DNA of 64,000 nt from assembly GCF_018449635.1 (NCBI RefSeq), contig NZ_JAAVUV010000007.1:353789-417788 (forward strand), written 5' to 3'. Every line of letters begins with the position of its first letter. The stretch's first letter is position 1. This document shows, piece by piece, positions 1 to 9,816 of this stretch. The DNA comes from Caballeronia sp. dw_276 (lineage in GTDB: Bacteria; Pseudomonadota; Gammaproteobacteria; Burkholderiales; Burkholderiaceae). The notes under the pieces were generated by a model that worked only from the letters and a program-made list of their open reading frames with translations, searched no databases and had not been told where the DNA came from. The position numbers and the translations under genes were made by a program.

Positions 1-560
1 GGGCGTGCATCGAGTTCGGCGGCGAGCCGCGTGAGCGGCCTGAACATGTGCCTGACCAGGAGGAACACAACGCCGACCAGAACCGGCGCCAGCACGACAA
101 AAGGAATCAATGTTGCGACGGCACTGTTGCGGGCGATTTCATTTCTGTCGGAAGTCTGCTGGCCAACGGCCACGCGAACTCCTGGCGCGAGCGTGCGGAC
201 GACGACGCGCCATTCGTGCTTATCGAGCCTGAGAGTCTGAATGCCATCAGTGAGCGTGGACGGCAAGTCGAGCGGGCGCTGCGCAGAGTGATTGCCAAGC
301 CTCTGCACGATCACTTTCGCTTCCCGCTCGAAGTCCGGCACATAATGCAACGAGCCTTCTTCGATGAACACCAGATTGTCCGCCGTGACGAGCGCGGCCA
401 CTTCCTTGAGCTGCAGGTCCTGGATTTCATTGGCTTCGTGAAACGCGGCCTTGAACGAAAAAATTCCCGCCGCGACGGCACTCAGAAGAACGGCAATTGC
501 GAGCCACTTGGACAGCCGCAACTGGAGCGACTGCCCTACCCGCCTTTCGACACCATCCAT
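1..560 (-). CDS. Sensor histidine kinase, N-terminal part (cut by the window edge)
   Basis: The gene starts at ATG 560 and runs off the left end, so only about 186 residues are visible. They show a short cytoplasmic start, a first membrane segment (LAIAVLLSAVAAGIFSF, about residues 18-36), a periplasmic sensor region of roughly 110 residues, a second membrane segment (LIPFVVLAPVLVGVVFLLV) and the start of a HAMP linker (RHMFRPLTRLAAELDA). The kinase core lies outside the window. The start overlaps the end of the response regulator by 25 bp, which indicates translational coupling and a cognate pair. The layout resembles QseC/PmrB-like kinases; the signal sensed is unknown. Confidence 0.85.
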   Translation of the reverse strand, partial: MDGVERRVGQSLQLRLSKWLAIAVLLSAVAAGIFSFKAAFHEANEIQDLQLKEVAALVTADNLVFIEEGSLHYVPDFEREAKVIVQRLGNHSAQRPLDLPSTLTDGIQTLRLDKHEWRVVVRTLAPGVRVAVGQQTSDRNEIARNSAVATLIPFVVLAPVLVGVVFLLVRHMFRPLTRLAAELDAR

Positions 561-1198
561 CCGACACCCCTGACGTTTTTGATCGTATCGCTGCCGAGCT
601 TGCGCCGCAGCGAGTAAATCAGGAATTCGACCGCGTTGCTTTCGACCTCTTCGTTCCAGCCGTAGATGCGGTCTTCGAGTTCCGTGCGCGACAGGATTGC
701 GCCGGGACGGATCATCAACGCATGCAGCAACGCAAATTCACGCGCGGAAAGCCTTAATGACGCTTCCGGAGAGTGCGCCTCGTGCGTTGCGGGGTCCAGC
801 GATATGATCCCATTCGTCAGCACCGGTGCGGCGATGCCCGCACGGCGCCGCACGATCGCCCGCAGGCGCGCCAGCACTTCGGTCATTTCAAACGGCTTGA
901 GAACGTAGTCGTCGGCGCCGCCGTCAAGGCCGCGAATGCGGTCGGCGACGGCATCGCGCGCCGTGATGATGAGAACGGGAATGGTGTTGTTGCTGGCGCG
1001 AATGGCATTCAGGACATTCATGCCGTCCACCTTCGGCAAGCCTAGATCGAGCAGGACGGCTTCATATGAATGAACCCTGACTGCGCTCAGCGCCTGTTGT
1101 CCGTCGCGCACCCAATCCACCGCGCACGACGCATCTTTGAGCGCGTCCCTGACCACCTCGCCGATCATCCAGTCGTCTTCCACCAACAGGACTCTCAT
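536..1198 (-). CDS. OmpR-family two-component response regulator
   Basis: A 220-residue protein starting MRVLLVEDDWMIGE. The receiver domain (residues 1-115) has the acidic pair EDD, the phospho-acceptor Asp in LLDLGLPKVDG and the conserved Lys in LKPFEM. A C-terminal OmpR/PhoB winged helix follows (LSAREFALLHAL, then SNAVEFLIYSLRRKLG). The length is normal for the QseB/PmrA group. It probably acts as a DNA-binding transcription factor phosphorylated by the kinase encoded immediately downstream. The reading frame stays open for 57 more codons upstream, to 1369. I placed the start at 1198 because the receiver fold begins there. Confidence 0.9.
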   Translation of the reverse strand: MRVLLVEDDWMIGEVVRDALKDASCAVDWVRDGQQALSAVRVHSYEAVLLDLGLPKVDGMNVLNAIRASNNTIPVLIITARDAVADRIRGLDGGADDYVLKPFEMTEVLARLRAIVRRRAGIAAPVLTNGIISLDPATHEAHSPEASLRLSAREFALLHALMIRPGAILSRTELEDRIYGWNEEVESNAVEFLIYSLRRKLGSDTIKNVRGVGWMVSKGG

Positions 1199-1701
1199 CG
1201 GAGGTTCCAGGATTTCTCGCGCGTCGAAGGCGCTCGCGCTCTGCCGCCGACGCTCGGCCAACAGCGCATGGATCGCCCTGCGCGCACGCATCGCTTCCTG
1301 CGCAGGGATGGCGAATCCAAGCAAAATCCCGGCGAGCGTGCCTGCTCCGCCCATCCAACTGTTGAACATGACACCCTATCCTCACCTCATGGAAACAACG
1401 TGCGTTATCGACGCGTCTTGGCAAGACGCATGAGCGCCGTAGGTGCGGATTGGCCGGGCATCGCCCGAACGGTCTGGGTTGTATTCATTTGTTGGTCTCC
1501 CCGATTTCAGAGCCAACCCGCACCTCATCATAGGTGCAGAACGCGAAACGACAATTAGCAGCGGCTTACACAAGGCTCTGATGCACGGCCTATATGGAGC
1601 TGGAAACCTGGACCCGCAGGCCTCAGTGAGATTTAAGCGGAGGTATTCCAACCAGGTGTCGCGCGAGGTACAGCCGCACAACGCGCGACGCCAGGGTTGC
1701 A
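1199..1701. other. Intergenic stretch with an in-frame extension of the regulator
   Basis: No independent gene is supported here. Positions 1199-1369 are in frame with the response regulator and would encode a hydrophobic piece (GTLAGILLGFAIPAQEAMRA) followed by an Arg-rich segment, so a longer start cannot be excluded. From 1370 to 1701 only short overlapping reading frames of ordinary composition are present, and I see no clear promoter or terminator. Confidence 0.4.
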
Positions 1702-1983
1702 TCAGTTACCTGAATTTTGCGTCGCGGTCCCGTTGGCCGAATCATTCGACGCGCCTCCGTAAGCGTGGCTGGCGGCCACGCGCGCTTCGGCCGCTTGAAT
1801 GTCCGCCGGATAGTTGATGTCGCTGCCGGCCGGGTCATAGCCCGCCTTCTCGACACTGATCAAATCGGCCCGGACCTGGGCGCGGGTGATTGGGCCATTG
1901 TTCGAGGTGTCGGCCTGGGCGAACGCGAAGGATGGAATCGCGATGACCGCGGCGGCGATGGTTGCGCATATCGATGCTTTCAT
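1702..1983 (-). CDS. DUF4148 family exported protein
   Basis: A 93-residue protein. It has a Sec signal peptide (MKASICATIAAAVIAIPSFAFA, cleavage about residue 22) and then the DUF4148 core with the typical run ITRAQVRADLISVEKAGYDP and the YPADIQAAEARVAA helix. The tail is rich in Asn, Ser and Gly. An AAGG ribosome-binding site lies 8 nt before the ATG. The family is common in Burkholderia and relatives, is periplasmic or secreted, and has no established biochemical role. It appears to be a single-gene unit. Confidence 0.85.
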   Translation of the reverse strand: MKASICATIAAAVIAIPSFAFAQADTSNNGPITRAQVRADLISVEKAGYDPAGSDINYPADIQAAEARVAASHAYGGASNDSANGTATQNSGN

Positions 1984-2149
1984 GATGGTTGCCTTTTGGT
2001 GTGAGTGAGCTTCAGTGCGGCATCGCTTTCATTGAGCCATGCCTGACCATCATTCTGCTCACCCGACCATGGCTCCAGCCTGACGCCAGGATTACAAGCG
2101 CGTCATATTCGCCTGCCCGACGCCCGGGCAGCATGCGCACGCTCATACC

Positions 2150-3748
2150 TCATGCCGCAAGCATGCGCGTCCGACCATCACCACCGCCCGCCACCCTGAA
2201 CACACCAACCGCTTCACGCAGGCTGTTCGCCTGATCCGCCATGGCTTGCGCGGCGGCGGTGGCTTGCTCGACGAGCGCCGCATTCTGTTGCGTCACTTCG
2301 TCCATCTGGCTGACCGCAACATTCACTTGTTCGATACCCGTGCTCTGTTCCGAAGAAGCCGCCGATATTTCGCCCATGATGTCGGTCACATGCCTCACCG
2401 ATGTCAACAACTCGTTCATGCTGCGGCCCGCATCGGCGGCAAGGCTCGAGCCCGTATCCACGTGCCCGAGCGACTCGCCGATCTGATCCTTCACTTGCTT
2501 GGCAGCGCTTGCGCAGCGTTGCGCGAGCGTGCGCACTTCGCCCGCGACCACTGCAAATCCCCTGCCTTGTTCGCCCGCACGCGCCGCTTCCACGGCAGCG
2601 TTCAACGCAAGAATATTCGTCTGGAAAGCGATGCCTTCGATCAGCGTGATGATCTCGCCGACCTTCGATGAACTCGCGGAAATCTCCTGCATCTTGCTGA
2701 CCACGCTCTCGACAACATGACCGCCGGCGGCCGCCGCTTCGGAGGCGCTCTTGGCAAGCATGTTGGCTTGTTTGGCGTTATCGGTATTCTGCTTGACGGT
2801 GGATGTCAGTTCTTCCATGCTCGACGCCGTCTCCTGCAGCGACGCTGCCTGCTCCTCCGTGCGCTGCGACAGGTCCAGGTTGCCCTGCGCCATCTCGTTC
2901 GCCGCTACTGCAATCGAATCCGCCGACGTCTTGATGCCGCTGACGATCGCGCTCAACTGCGCACGCATTGCTTCAAGCGATGCCATCAGGCTACGGTCAT
3001 CATCGCGATCAAGAACGACGGGCACGGTCAGATTGCCACTCGCAATCTCGCTTGCCACACGCTGCGCTTCGCCGGGTTCCGCGCCGAGTTGCTTCAAGAT
3101 GCTGCGCGTGATTACCATCGCGGCCACGACACCGACGATCAACGCGGCCAACGTCGCGCCGAGCGTCACCACGCGAAGGCGCGCATAGCTGGCATGGGCG
3201 CGGCTGGCATCGTCGAACATGGTTTTCTTTTCGAGTTCGATCAGCGAGCGCAACGTCCCGCGCCATTCGATCTGCTTCGGGCGCACCTCTTGTATCAGCG
3301 ATTGGTTAGCGGACGTTTTATCGTTCGACAAGATCTGCTGTGCCGTGCGTGCCATCAGCGGCATCGTGGTCGCTTCGTCCGACTTGAGCTTGCTCAGGAG
3401 CGTCTGCTCGGTGTCACTGATCTGTCCACTCGATGCAAACGTCTCGGCGAGCGCTCGCGATGCATCGTCGTAGATGCCTTCCTCGTGTTTGATTTTGTCG
3501 ACGTTGGCCTTGACCTCTTTTTCGTCTTCGAACAAAAGCATGTCGCGTATTGCGATCGAACGCTGGTCGAGCGAAGAACGCATGGTCTGCGCCAGCGTCA
3601 TCTCTTGCGTGCTGCGATCGACGATGTTTGTCAGCGTGTCGTTGATCCTCGACATCCCGAACAGACCGACGAATGCCACCACGCCGAGCAACACCAGCAA
3701 TGCACCAAAAGCGACCGAGAGGCGCGTCACAACTTTGAACTGATTCAT
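2150..3748 (-). CDS. Methyl-accepting chemotaxis protein
   Basis: A 532-residue chemoreceptor. Order of parts: cytoplasmic start, TM1 (about residues 8-30), a periplasmic four-helix-bundle sensor, TM2 (about 190-212, [18 protein letters not shown]), HAMP, and a long coiled-coil signalling domain with methylation helices ([17 protein letters not shown]) and the hairpin tip ([23 protein letters not shown]). It would signal to CheA/CheW at the inner membrane. No C-terminal CheR-binding pentapeptide is visible. I chose ATG 3748 because AAGG lies 8 nt before it; an ATG two codons earlier is also possible. The ligand cannot be predicted. Confidence 0.93.
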   Translation of the reverse strand: MNQFKVVTRLSVAFGALLVLLGVVAFVGLFGMSRINDTLTNIVDRSTQEMTLAQTMRSSLDQRSIAIRDMLLFEDEKEVKANVDKIKHEEGIYDDASRALAETFASSGQISDTEQTLLSKLKSDEATTMPLMARTAQQILSNDKTSANQSLIQEVRPKQIEWRGTLRSLIELEKKTMFDDASRAHASYARLRVVTLGATLAALIVGVVAAMVITRSILKQLGAEPGEAQRVASEIASGNLTVPVVLDRDDDRSLMASLEAMRAQLSAIVSGIKTSADSIAVAANEMAQGNLDLSQRTEEQAASLQETASSMEELTSTVKQNTDNAKQANMLAKSASEAAAAGGHVVESVVSKMQEISASSSKVGEIITLIEGIAFQTNILALNAAVEAARAGEQGRGFAVVAGEVRTLAQRCASAAKQVKDQIGESLGHVDTGSSLAADAGRSMNELLTSVRHVTDIMGEISAASSEQSTGIEQVNVAVSQMDEVTQQNAALVEQATAAAQAMADQANSLREAVGVFRVAGGGDGRTRMLAA

Positions 3749-4189
3749 CAACATGACCTTGTTATTTGAGTTTGAGAGGTACGAATGCACATGGCCGAGC
3801 GGCAGATTAATCATTCTGCAAGGTTTCCGAAATGATCACGCCGCGCCCGTAGCTTTCCATGCTGTAAGCCATCGCGATGAAGGCTTGGGTGTGCCGTCTC
3901 TCTGTCATGACGTCAATTTCGAAGTCATGAGACACGCGGGGAAATCGGCTCGCGCTCTTTGCAACGCGACGCGCATCCCTCTGTTGGATGACCGGAACGC
4001 GCAGAAGAAAATTGCGATCCAGCCCGAGCTCGACGCAACATCGCCTCGAAACTCCAAGGCTGATTAACGGCACACGAACGCCAATCTTTAACGTGACATT
4101 CAAAAGCAAAATTTTTTTCGATCGAATGGAATAGCCGGGACATGGCGGTGTTCGCCCCTACACACACCACTTACATCCTGGAGTTGAAA
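3749..4189. other. Intergenic region between the chemoreceptor and the hydrolase
   Basis: No convincing gene. The last 90 bases before the hydrolase are AT-rich and contain the 10-bp palindrome TTCGATCGAA (4117-4126) beside a run of seven T. This is where the hydrolase promoter probably lies, but no clear -35/-10 pair could be fixed. Confidence 0.35.
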
Positions 4190-5032
4190 ATGAAGGTTCA
4201 CGCAAAGTTGGCTTTGTCGCTTATCGCAAGCGCATTGGTATCGACCGGCGCATTTGCGCAGCAAATGCAGATGCAAATGAAACCGGCGCAAGACCAGCAG
4301 GACGCGCCCGTCGCCATGACCGCGACGTCTTCGGCGCATGGCCCGATCAAGAACATCGTTCTGGTACACGGCGCATTCGTGGGTGGCGCAGGATGGCGGC
4401 CCGTCTACGATATCCTGACGAAGGACGGATACAACGTGAAGCTGGTGCAAGAGCCGTTGACGTCGTTTGGCGAAGACGTGACGGCGACCAAGCGCGTTCT
4501 GGATCGTGAAGATGGCCCGGTCGTACTCGTGGGGCACAGCTATGGCGGTGCGATCATCACGGAAGCCGGCAACGATCCGCATGTCAAAGCCCTGGTTTAT
4601 ATCGCGGCGCATGCACTCGATGTGGGCGAAACGGAAGTGAGCAACGGCAAGAAGTATCCGAACTCCACAAAGGCTGTCGTGAAGACGCCGGACGGTTTCC
4701 TGTTTTTGAATCCGGCCGATTATCCGGCTGACTTCGCCGCCGACCTGCCGCTCAAGCAGGCCCAGTTCGAAGCGAATGCACAAATGCCGACGGCGGCATC
4801 GGTATTCAGCGGCGAGATTCCCGACCCGGCGTGGAAGACGAAACCGAGCTGGTACATGGTCGCGAAGTCGGACAAGATCATCAACCCGGATCTTGAACGC
4901 ATGTACGCTGCGCGCGCCCACAGCCATACCGTCGAGATCCCGGGCGCCAGCCATTCCGTTTATGAATCGCATCCGAAGGAAGTGGCGGCGTTGATCGAAC
5001 AGGCCGCGCAGCACGCGCAAGACCAAGGCTGA
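4190..5032 (+). CDS. Exported alpha/beta hydrolase
   Basis: A 280-residue protein starting MKVHAKLALS, 6 nt after GGAG. It has a Sec signal peptide (cleavage about GAFA-Q, residue 24) and then a Gln/Met-rich linker (QQMQMQMKP). The hydrolase fold is shown by the oxyanion strand IVLVHGAFVGGAGW, the nucleophile elbow GHSYGG and the catalytic His in GASHSVYESHP; an Asp in SDKIINPDLER may complete the triad. It resembles the short periplasmic salicylate-esterase/EstC-like alpha/beta hydrolases of proteobacteria. The substrate is unknown. It is a single gene, not obviously in an operon. Confidence 0.87.
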   Translation: MKVHAKLALSLIASALVSTGAFAQQMQMQMKPAQDQQDAPVAMTATSSAHGPIKNIVLVHGAFVGGAGWRPVYDILTKDGYNVKLVQEPLTSFGEDVTATKRVLDREDGPVVLVGHSYGGAIITEAGNDPHVKALVYIAAHALDVGETEVSNGKKYPNSTKAVVKTPDGFLFLNPADYPADFAADLPLKQAQFEANAQMPTAASVFSGEIPDPAWKTKPSWYMVAKSDKIINPDLERMYAARAHSHTVEIPGASHSVYESHPKEVAALIEQAAQHAQDQG

Positions 5033-5472
5033 TCGTCTGGACCTGGGCACGCAATGCAAGCTCGTTTCATGTTGGCGTCGCGTGTCCTCTGGTCTTCCAA
5101 TATTTGGCGGATAAAACCGCAAAACTGAATTGCCGTTTTCGGCGATTTCTCGATGCCACGCGGCGGAGCGCGACGCGGGTCCGTCAGACAAACGTAATTG
5201 GCGTTGAGCTACTGGCGTTTTTGAGCTAAATTAAAAGCAACTCGCGTTCTCCACGAAAGTTGTTGCCAAACATTTTCTGCGAGCCAGGGGCAGCAAGCGA
5301 GCTTGCAGCCCCGCTCCAAATTCCTTCGTGTGATGGCTGCATGGTCGAGCCGTCATTTCGCGAATCGTTCAGCCACTTCCCGCACCAAATAAAACACCCT
5401 GACATGAAGCGGCACGGCGCAAACACGCGCGTAGAATCGATCGTGCCGATATCGGCAATCGAGGAGACGACC
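5033..5472. other. Intergenic region, no gene seen
   Basis: About 440 bases between the hydrolase and a small hypothetical gene. Only short, non-conserved reading frames occur, including an upstream extension of the next gene that lacks a ribosome-binding site. No terminator hairpin with a T-run was found. Confidence 0.4.
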
Positions 5473-5661
5473 ATGACCGTGTACGCCAGGGACGAGGCAG
5501 CAAGGAAGGCAGTCGAAATGGTGCAGGCAGCGCTCGAAGCGGGGTTGCTCAAAGAAATCGTGGCATGCAGCTTCAACAACCCGGAGAAATCGGGAAGAGA
5601 AACAGCGATGTATCTCGGCGGCATGATCAGGGAATTGACCACGCAGATCGCCGAGCTTTAG
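5473..5661 (+). CDS. Small hypothetical protein (62 residues)
   Basis: The start MTVYARDEAARKAVEM is well placed, 6-7 nt after GAGGAG. The protein is mostly predicted helix with no signal peptide or membrane segment; the central KEIVACSFNNPEKSGRETAMYL contains the only Cys. It looks like a cytoplasmic helical mini-protein of a type often found as conserved hypotheticals in Burkholderiaceae. I recognise no function. It converges on the acetyltransferase gene with a 25-bp gap. Confidence 0.65.
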   Translation: MTVYARDEAARKAVEMVQAALEAGLLKEIVACSFNNPEKSGRETAMYLGGMIRELTTQIAEL

Positions 5662-5686
5662 AACACGCGCGCTTGGGTTGGGCGGT

Positions 5687-6127
5687 TTATTCGCCGCTCA
5701 ACATCAACGTTGCGATCGTTTCACCACTGTCCGTCTCGACAAACCCCGTCCGCTCATACCACTCGTACGCGATCCTGTTGCATCGAAAGACGTGCAGGTA
5801 AAGCGGCTTGTTCAAGCTGTCAGCCAACAACGTCATGTAGCGAAGCATCTCCCGGCCGACGGATTGCCGCTGCATCGCAGGAACGACGCACAGCATTCGC
5901 AACCAGACCAGATCCGGTTCGACTTCCCAGTGCACGAACCCGCAACGTTCGCTGCCTCGCATCGCGATCCGGCACGAACCCTGGCGAAGGCTTTTCGCAA
6001 AACCGTTTCGTTGGGCGGGTTCGTCCCAGCCGGTCGCGCGCGTGACGAAATCGATCATCGTTTCCCGGTAGGTCTCGTACAACCATTCCGAATCCGCCGA
6101 ACCAGCGTGCCGCGTGTAGAGAGTCAT
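5687..6127 (-). CDS. GNAT family N-acetyltransferase
   Basis: A 146-residue single-domain GNAT protein. The acetyl-CoA-binding region is LRMLCVVPAMQRQSVGREMLRYMTLLAD, a slightly degenerate Q/RxxGxG/A loop, followed by the C-terminal strand and helix ending YEWYERTGFVETDSGE. It would transfer an acetyl group from acetyl-CoA to an amine; the acceptor cannot be told from sequence. It is divergent from rdgC, with about 55 bp between the start codons. Confidence 0.82.
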   Translation of the reverse strand: MTLYTRHAGSADSEWLYETYRETMIDFVTRATGWDEPAQRNGFAKSLRQGSCRIAMRGSERCGFVHWEVEPDLVWLRMLCVVPAMQRQSVGREMLRYMTLLADSLNKPLYLHVFRCNRIAYEWYERTGFVETDSGETIATLMLSGE

Positions 6128-6182
6128 TTGTGCAGAGACATAATCACGGTCCTATAGAATAGTGCGTTTTGCGCAGATGCCT

Positions 6183-7097
6183 ATGTGGTTCAAGAACCTT
6201 CAGCTTCATCGTCTTCCGGCCCCCTGGGCCGTCACTCCTGAACAAATCGAAAAATGGCTCGCGCCGCATGCTTTCGCGCCTGGCGGCGGCGTGGAGATGC
6301 AGAGCCACGGCTGGGCGTCGCCGCGTGATGACGGATCGCTCGTCTATGCCAACAATCGCCAGATGCTGCTCGTCGCGCGCGCGGAAAAGAAATTGCTGCC
6401 GGCATCGGTGGTGACGCAGTTCGTCAAGGTACGCGCCGCTGAACTGGAAGAACAACAGGGATTCAAGCCTGGCCGCAAGCAGATGCGCGAACTCAAGGAG
6501 CAAGTCACCGACGAACTCCTGCCACGCGCCTTCAGCATCCGCCGCGATACACGCGTATGGATCGATACGGTGAACGGCTGGCTTGTGATCGATGCAGCAT
6601 CGCCCACACTCGCCGATGACGTCCTCGGTCTGCTTGTGAAATCGATCGACCAATTGCCGCTCGCGAGCGTGCGTGTGGCAATGGCCCCCGTCGCTGCCAT
6701 GACGGACTGGCTGCTGTCGGGCGAAGGTCCCGGCGGCTTTTCGCTCGATCAGGACACGGAATTGCGTTCCAGCGGCGAAGGCAACGCCACTGTGCGTTAC
6801 GTCGGCCATGCGCTCGAGATCGATGACATGCGGCGGCATATTGAAGCGGGCAAGCAATGCATGCGTCTCGCGATGACGTGGCAGGACAGAGTCTCGTTCG
6901 TGCTGACGCCGTCGTTGACCATCAAGCGCGTCGCGCCGCTCGATGTCATCAAGGACGCAGCCGATCCCACCGCGCACGGTGACGACGAAGTCTTCGATTC
7001 CGACTTCACGCTGATGACGGGCGAGCTGGCGAAGATGCTGGCGGATATCGTCGATGCGCTTGGCGGCGAACAGGACTTTTCCAAGGCTGCTGCCTGA
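6183..7097 (+). CDS. rdgC: Recombination-associated protein RdgC
   Basis: A 304-residue protein beginning [11 protein letters not shown], the classical RdgC N-terminus. Other family stretches are [41 protein letters not shown] and the C-terminal [23 protein letters not shown]. RdgC forms a ring-shaped dimer around duplex DNA and limits RecA action in the cytoplasm. Length fits the family (about 300). ATG 6177 and GTG 6162 are in frame upstream, but homologues start at the MWFKN methionine. A TATAGAAT box about 30 bp upstream is a plausible -10. Confidence 0.95.
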   Translation: MWFKNLQLHRLPAPWAVTPEQIEKWLAPHAFAPGGGVEMQSHGWASPRDDGSLVYANNRQMLLVARAEKKLLPASVVTQFVKVRAAELEEQQGFKPGRKQMRELKEQVTDELLPRAFSIRRDTRVWIDTVNGWLVIDAASPTLADDVLGLLVKSIDQLPLASVRVAMAPVAAMTDWLLSGEGPGGFSLDQDTELRSSGEGNATVRYVGHALEIDDMRRHIEAGKQCMRLAMTWQDRVSFVLTPSLTIKRVAPLDVIKDAADPTAHGDDEVFDSDFTLMTGELAKMLADIVDALGGEQDFSKAAA

Positions 7098-7103
7098 CGT
7101 CTT

Positions 7104-8999
7104 TCAGTTCGCCATCGCAATCGACCTGACGACGATCTGCGACTTCGTATCCCGTTCAATGCGTTTCAATACCGGCTGCATGGCGGCGAACTCGGCGGGC
7201 GAGCACACTTGCTTGCCGAAGTTCGCCTGCAAGTGACGTTCGGCCTGGAGCGTGTTCGTCGCGGGATCGAAGACATAGCGCGATGAGTATGTGAAGAACG
7301 CATCGGCCAGCTTCAAATCAGCAGGAAGGTCGGTTACGCGCACACTCTTCGGCAAGCTGAGCTGCGCGACCTCGTTAAAGTTACCGCCCGTGCACACGAA
7401 CGGTTGCGTACGCACGCGCTCGGCGAGCAAGCTCTCGACTTGTGTTGCAATGCCGCCTGACAAGCTCGTCAACGCCGGCAAAGCCGTGGTTCCGGTTGGC
7501 CATACGACGTCATCGATCGTGCCGCGCAACGTGGTCGTGACAGGCGTTCCGGTTGCTTCCAGGTCGCTCGCCGTCAAGCTTGCGGTACCGCGCAGGCCTG
7601 TTGCACGCAGACGGACATCGGCGATCTGTTGGCGGCGTTGAGGCGCCGCATGTCGCAAGATCGCGCGCTCGGGGCCTGCGCTCCATCCTCCATCTTCGAC
7701 TTGCGATGAAAACGCCGCCGACCCATCCGTCGCGACCGCGATCTGCAAACGCACATCGCGCGATAAAGGCTGCGTTGATGGCGTGCGTGTCAGCGTGCCG
7801 TCGTCGACAAGCAGCGCCGGACGATCCATTTCCGCAAGCGGCAGATAACCGAACTCGACGGACGAAGCAGTGGCATCGGCATACATGTTCAAGCCCGGCA
7901 GCCACGTGATGATGTGATTGATCGCGGCCACGCCGTAGCCCGGCACCGATGGCAACGTGTACACCGATCCGAGCGCGATCAACGCCGGTTCGTTCTCGAT
8001 TCCAACTGCCGATAACAACGCGCCGTACAGCGCGACGTAATCCTTGCAGTCGCCATACCGGTTCGCCAGAATCTGCGCCGCCTTGTGCGGAACTGCGGCG
8101 CTTTGCCCCAGATAAAGCGATACGTAGCGAATATTGTGACGAACCCAGTCGTAGAGCGTTGCAGCTTTTTCGCGCGGACCGGCGTCGTTGCGTGTCAGAG
8201 ATTCCGCCAGATTGCGAATGGCGGGATCGTTTGCAGTTGGATCGATGGCGGCATCGCGATAACTTGCCGCGAAGCTTTTGTAATCGGGAAACGTCGACAC
8301 CATCAGTCGATCGCCGTATTGCACGTAACCGACCGCGCCGGTTTCCACGCGGTCGTAATGCAGCGTGCTGTAGGCAAACTCGTAGCGCGTACGGCCGTTG
8401 CGCGTGACGGGCGGCGCGGCTTTGTAACCGCGGGTATCGGCGTAAAGCGGCTTGCCTTCGGGCAGATCGAAGACGAGCGTCTGGCTTTGGACGGGGCCGC
8501 GGCTCGGCTCCACGAAATAATCGAACTGACCGGGGATGACGGATTTGGACACCGTCTTGTGAAAGCTTAGATGCACGGTCGATCCGGCGTCGACGGCGGT
8601 GAAGATCACGGCTTTGAGGCGGCCATCGGCGAAGGTTGGGGCGCCGGCCGAGCGCGGTTCCTGGATCTCGCGGATCTGGTCGGGCGCAACGTCGTGGCGG
8701 GTGCCGTCGGCGCTGACGGAATACGCGTCGGTGACCTGGAGCGTGGATGTGGATTTGTCGAACCAGATGTAGCGTTGCGCGATATCGCCGATGCCTGCCG
8801 ATGTATTTGCCTTTAGCGTGGTTTCATCGTCTTCGGTGAGGGAGCCGTCGTTCGCGACGACGAAGACGTGGACGTCGCTGATCGTGGTCGATGGTTGTGC
8901 GGTTTCCATGAGGTCGGCGGAGAATGCCGGGTGCAGAATGGTTGCGAGGGATGCTGCTAGCAGCAAGGACCTGCGGGTACGGGATCGTTGCGGGTTCAT
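7104..8999 (-). CDS. Exported DUF3857 / transglutaminase-like protein
   Basis: A 631-residue protein with a signal peptide (RRSLLLAASLATILHPAFSA). Residues about 55-230 match the DUF3857 beta-rich domain. About residues 285-390 form a transglutaminase-like core with the catalytic Cys in NRYGDCKDYVALYGALL, His in GVAAINHIITWL and Asp in MYADATASSVEFGY. The C-terminal third is a beta-rich DUF2569/3858-like region. It is likely periplasmic. The family's enzymatic activity is unsettled, since few members are shown to be true transglutaminases. It converges on rdgC (6-bp gap), and its 5' end abuts repeat copy 1. Confidence 0.85.
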   Translation of the reverse strand: MNPQRSRTRRSLLLAASLATILHPAFSADLMETAQPSTTISDVHVFVVANDGSLTEDDETTLKANTSAGIGDIAQRYIWFDKSTSTLQVTDAYSVSADGTRHDVAPDQIREIQEPRSAGAPTFADGRLKAVIFTAVDAGSTVHLSFHKTVSKSVIPGQFDYFVEPSRGPVQSQTLVFDLPEGKPLYADTRGYKAAPPVTRNGRTRYEFAYSTLHYDRVETGAVGYVQYGDRLMVSTFPDYKSFAASYRDAAIDPTANDPAIRNLAESLTRNDAGPREKAATLYDWVRHNIRYVSLYLGQSAAVPHKAAQILANRYGDCKDYVALYGALLSAVGIENEPALIALGSVYTLPSVPGYGVAAINHIITWLPGLNMYADATASSVEFGYLPLAEMDRPALLVDDGTLTRTPSTQPLSRDVRLQIAVATDGSAAFSSQVEDGGWSAGPERAILRHAAPQRRQQIADVRLRATGLRGTASLTASDLEATGTPVTTTLRGTIDDVVWPTGTTALPALTSLSGGIATQVESLLAERVRTQPFVCTGGNFNEVAQLSLPKSVRVTDLPADLKLADAFFTYSSRYVFDPATNTLQAERHLQANFGKQVCSPAEFAAMQPVLKRIERDTKSQIVVRSIAMAN

Positions 9000-9077
9000 G
9001 GGATTGCAGCGCTCTGCCTCGGTGGTCGAGGTGGTAATCGTACAGGAGGTTTTGCTGGCGCTTGGTCGGGGGTGGTG

Positions 9078-9776
9078 CTGGGTTGCTGCTGTTTAGGCTT
9101 TCGCGCGTTCCTTGTTAGCTGATTTCTTTAGCACTGTTAGCCACTGTCCGTGGCGGGACTTCATTTCTTTGTCCAACGGCGACAAAGAAACGAAGCAAAG
9201 AAAACGCCTCTCCACAATCGGCTCATAAGTGTCCCCAGCGTGCAGTGACAACGTTTTGGTACCCCAAAAGTACGCTCGACGCATAGCAACGAACACTTGA
9301 AACCCTCCCTCTCCGAACACGGATACCCACACGCTTCGCCACCAGCGTCGGAATCCGTTAATACGGAAACCTGGCCCACGCATAACAACAAAATAGCCCA
9401 TAACGGGTTCAAGCATCTTGAACCCAAAGCCTCGCCACCGGCGCAGCCGAACCTTCGCTTTGGGCGTCAGCGCGCGCAGCGCGGAGGCCTGGTTAATGGA
9501 TTCCCACACTGGTGGCGAAGCGTGTGGGTTGCCGTTGACGGAGGGGGAGGGTTTCAACTGTCCGGGGTTATGCGCTGAGCGTGCTTTTGGGGTACCAAAC
9601 AGTTGTCACTGCACGCTGTGGACACTTAAGAATTAGCGGTTGAAAGGCGTTTTCTTTGCTTCGTTTCTTTGTCGCCGTTGGACAAAGAAATGAAGTGCCG
9701 CCACGCACAGTGGCTAATAGTGCTAAAGAAATCAGCTAACACCAAACGCGCGAGGGCCTAAGCAGCAACAACCCAA
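9078..9776. repeat. Long inverted-repeat element, copy 1
   Basis: A roughly 700-bp imperfect palindrome. The left arm starts GGGTTGCTGCT, then TTAGCTGATTTCTTTAGCAC, CAACGGCGACAAAGAAACG, TTTGGTACCCCAAAAG and CACACGCTTCGCCACCAG. The right arm carries the same blocks as reverse complements in mirror order and ends AGCAGCAACAACCCA. The arms are about 280-300 bp each around an asymmetric core of about 100 bp (9360-9480). Two further copies lie at 49.2 and 63.4 kb in the opposite orientation as judged from the core and arm differences. It contains no credible gene; the short frames inside are repeat translations. Confidence 0.9.
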
Positions 9777-9816
9777 CCCCAACCCCAACCCCGACCAAGC
9801 GCCAGCGACCCCCACC

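Noticed and set aside
9093..9636. Short open frames in the 700-bp repeats, with recurring translations such as GEGFNCPGLCAERAFGVP
   Set aside because: The same translations appear in both strands of every copy because the element is palindromic; starts lack ribosome-binding sites and the frames are not preserved between arms. They are best treated as repeat DNA, not genes.
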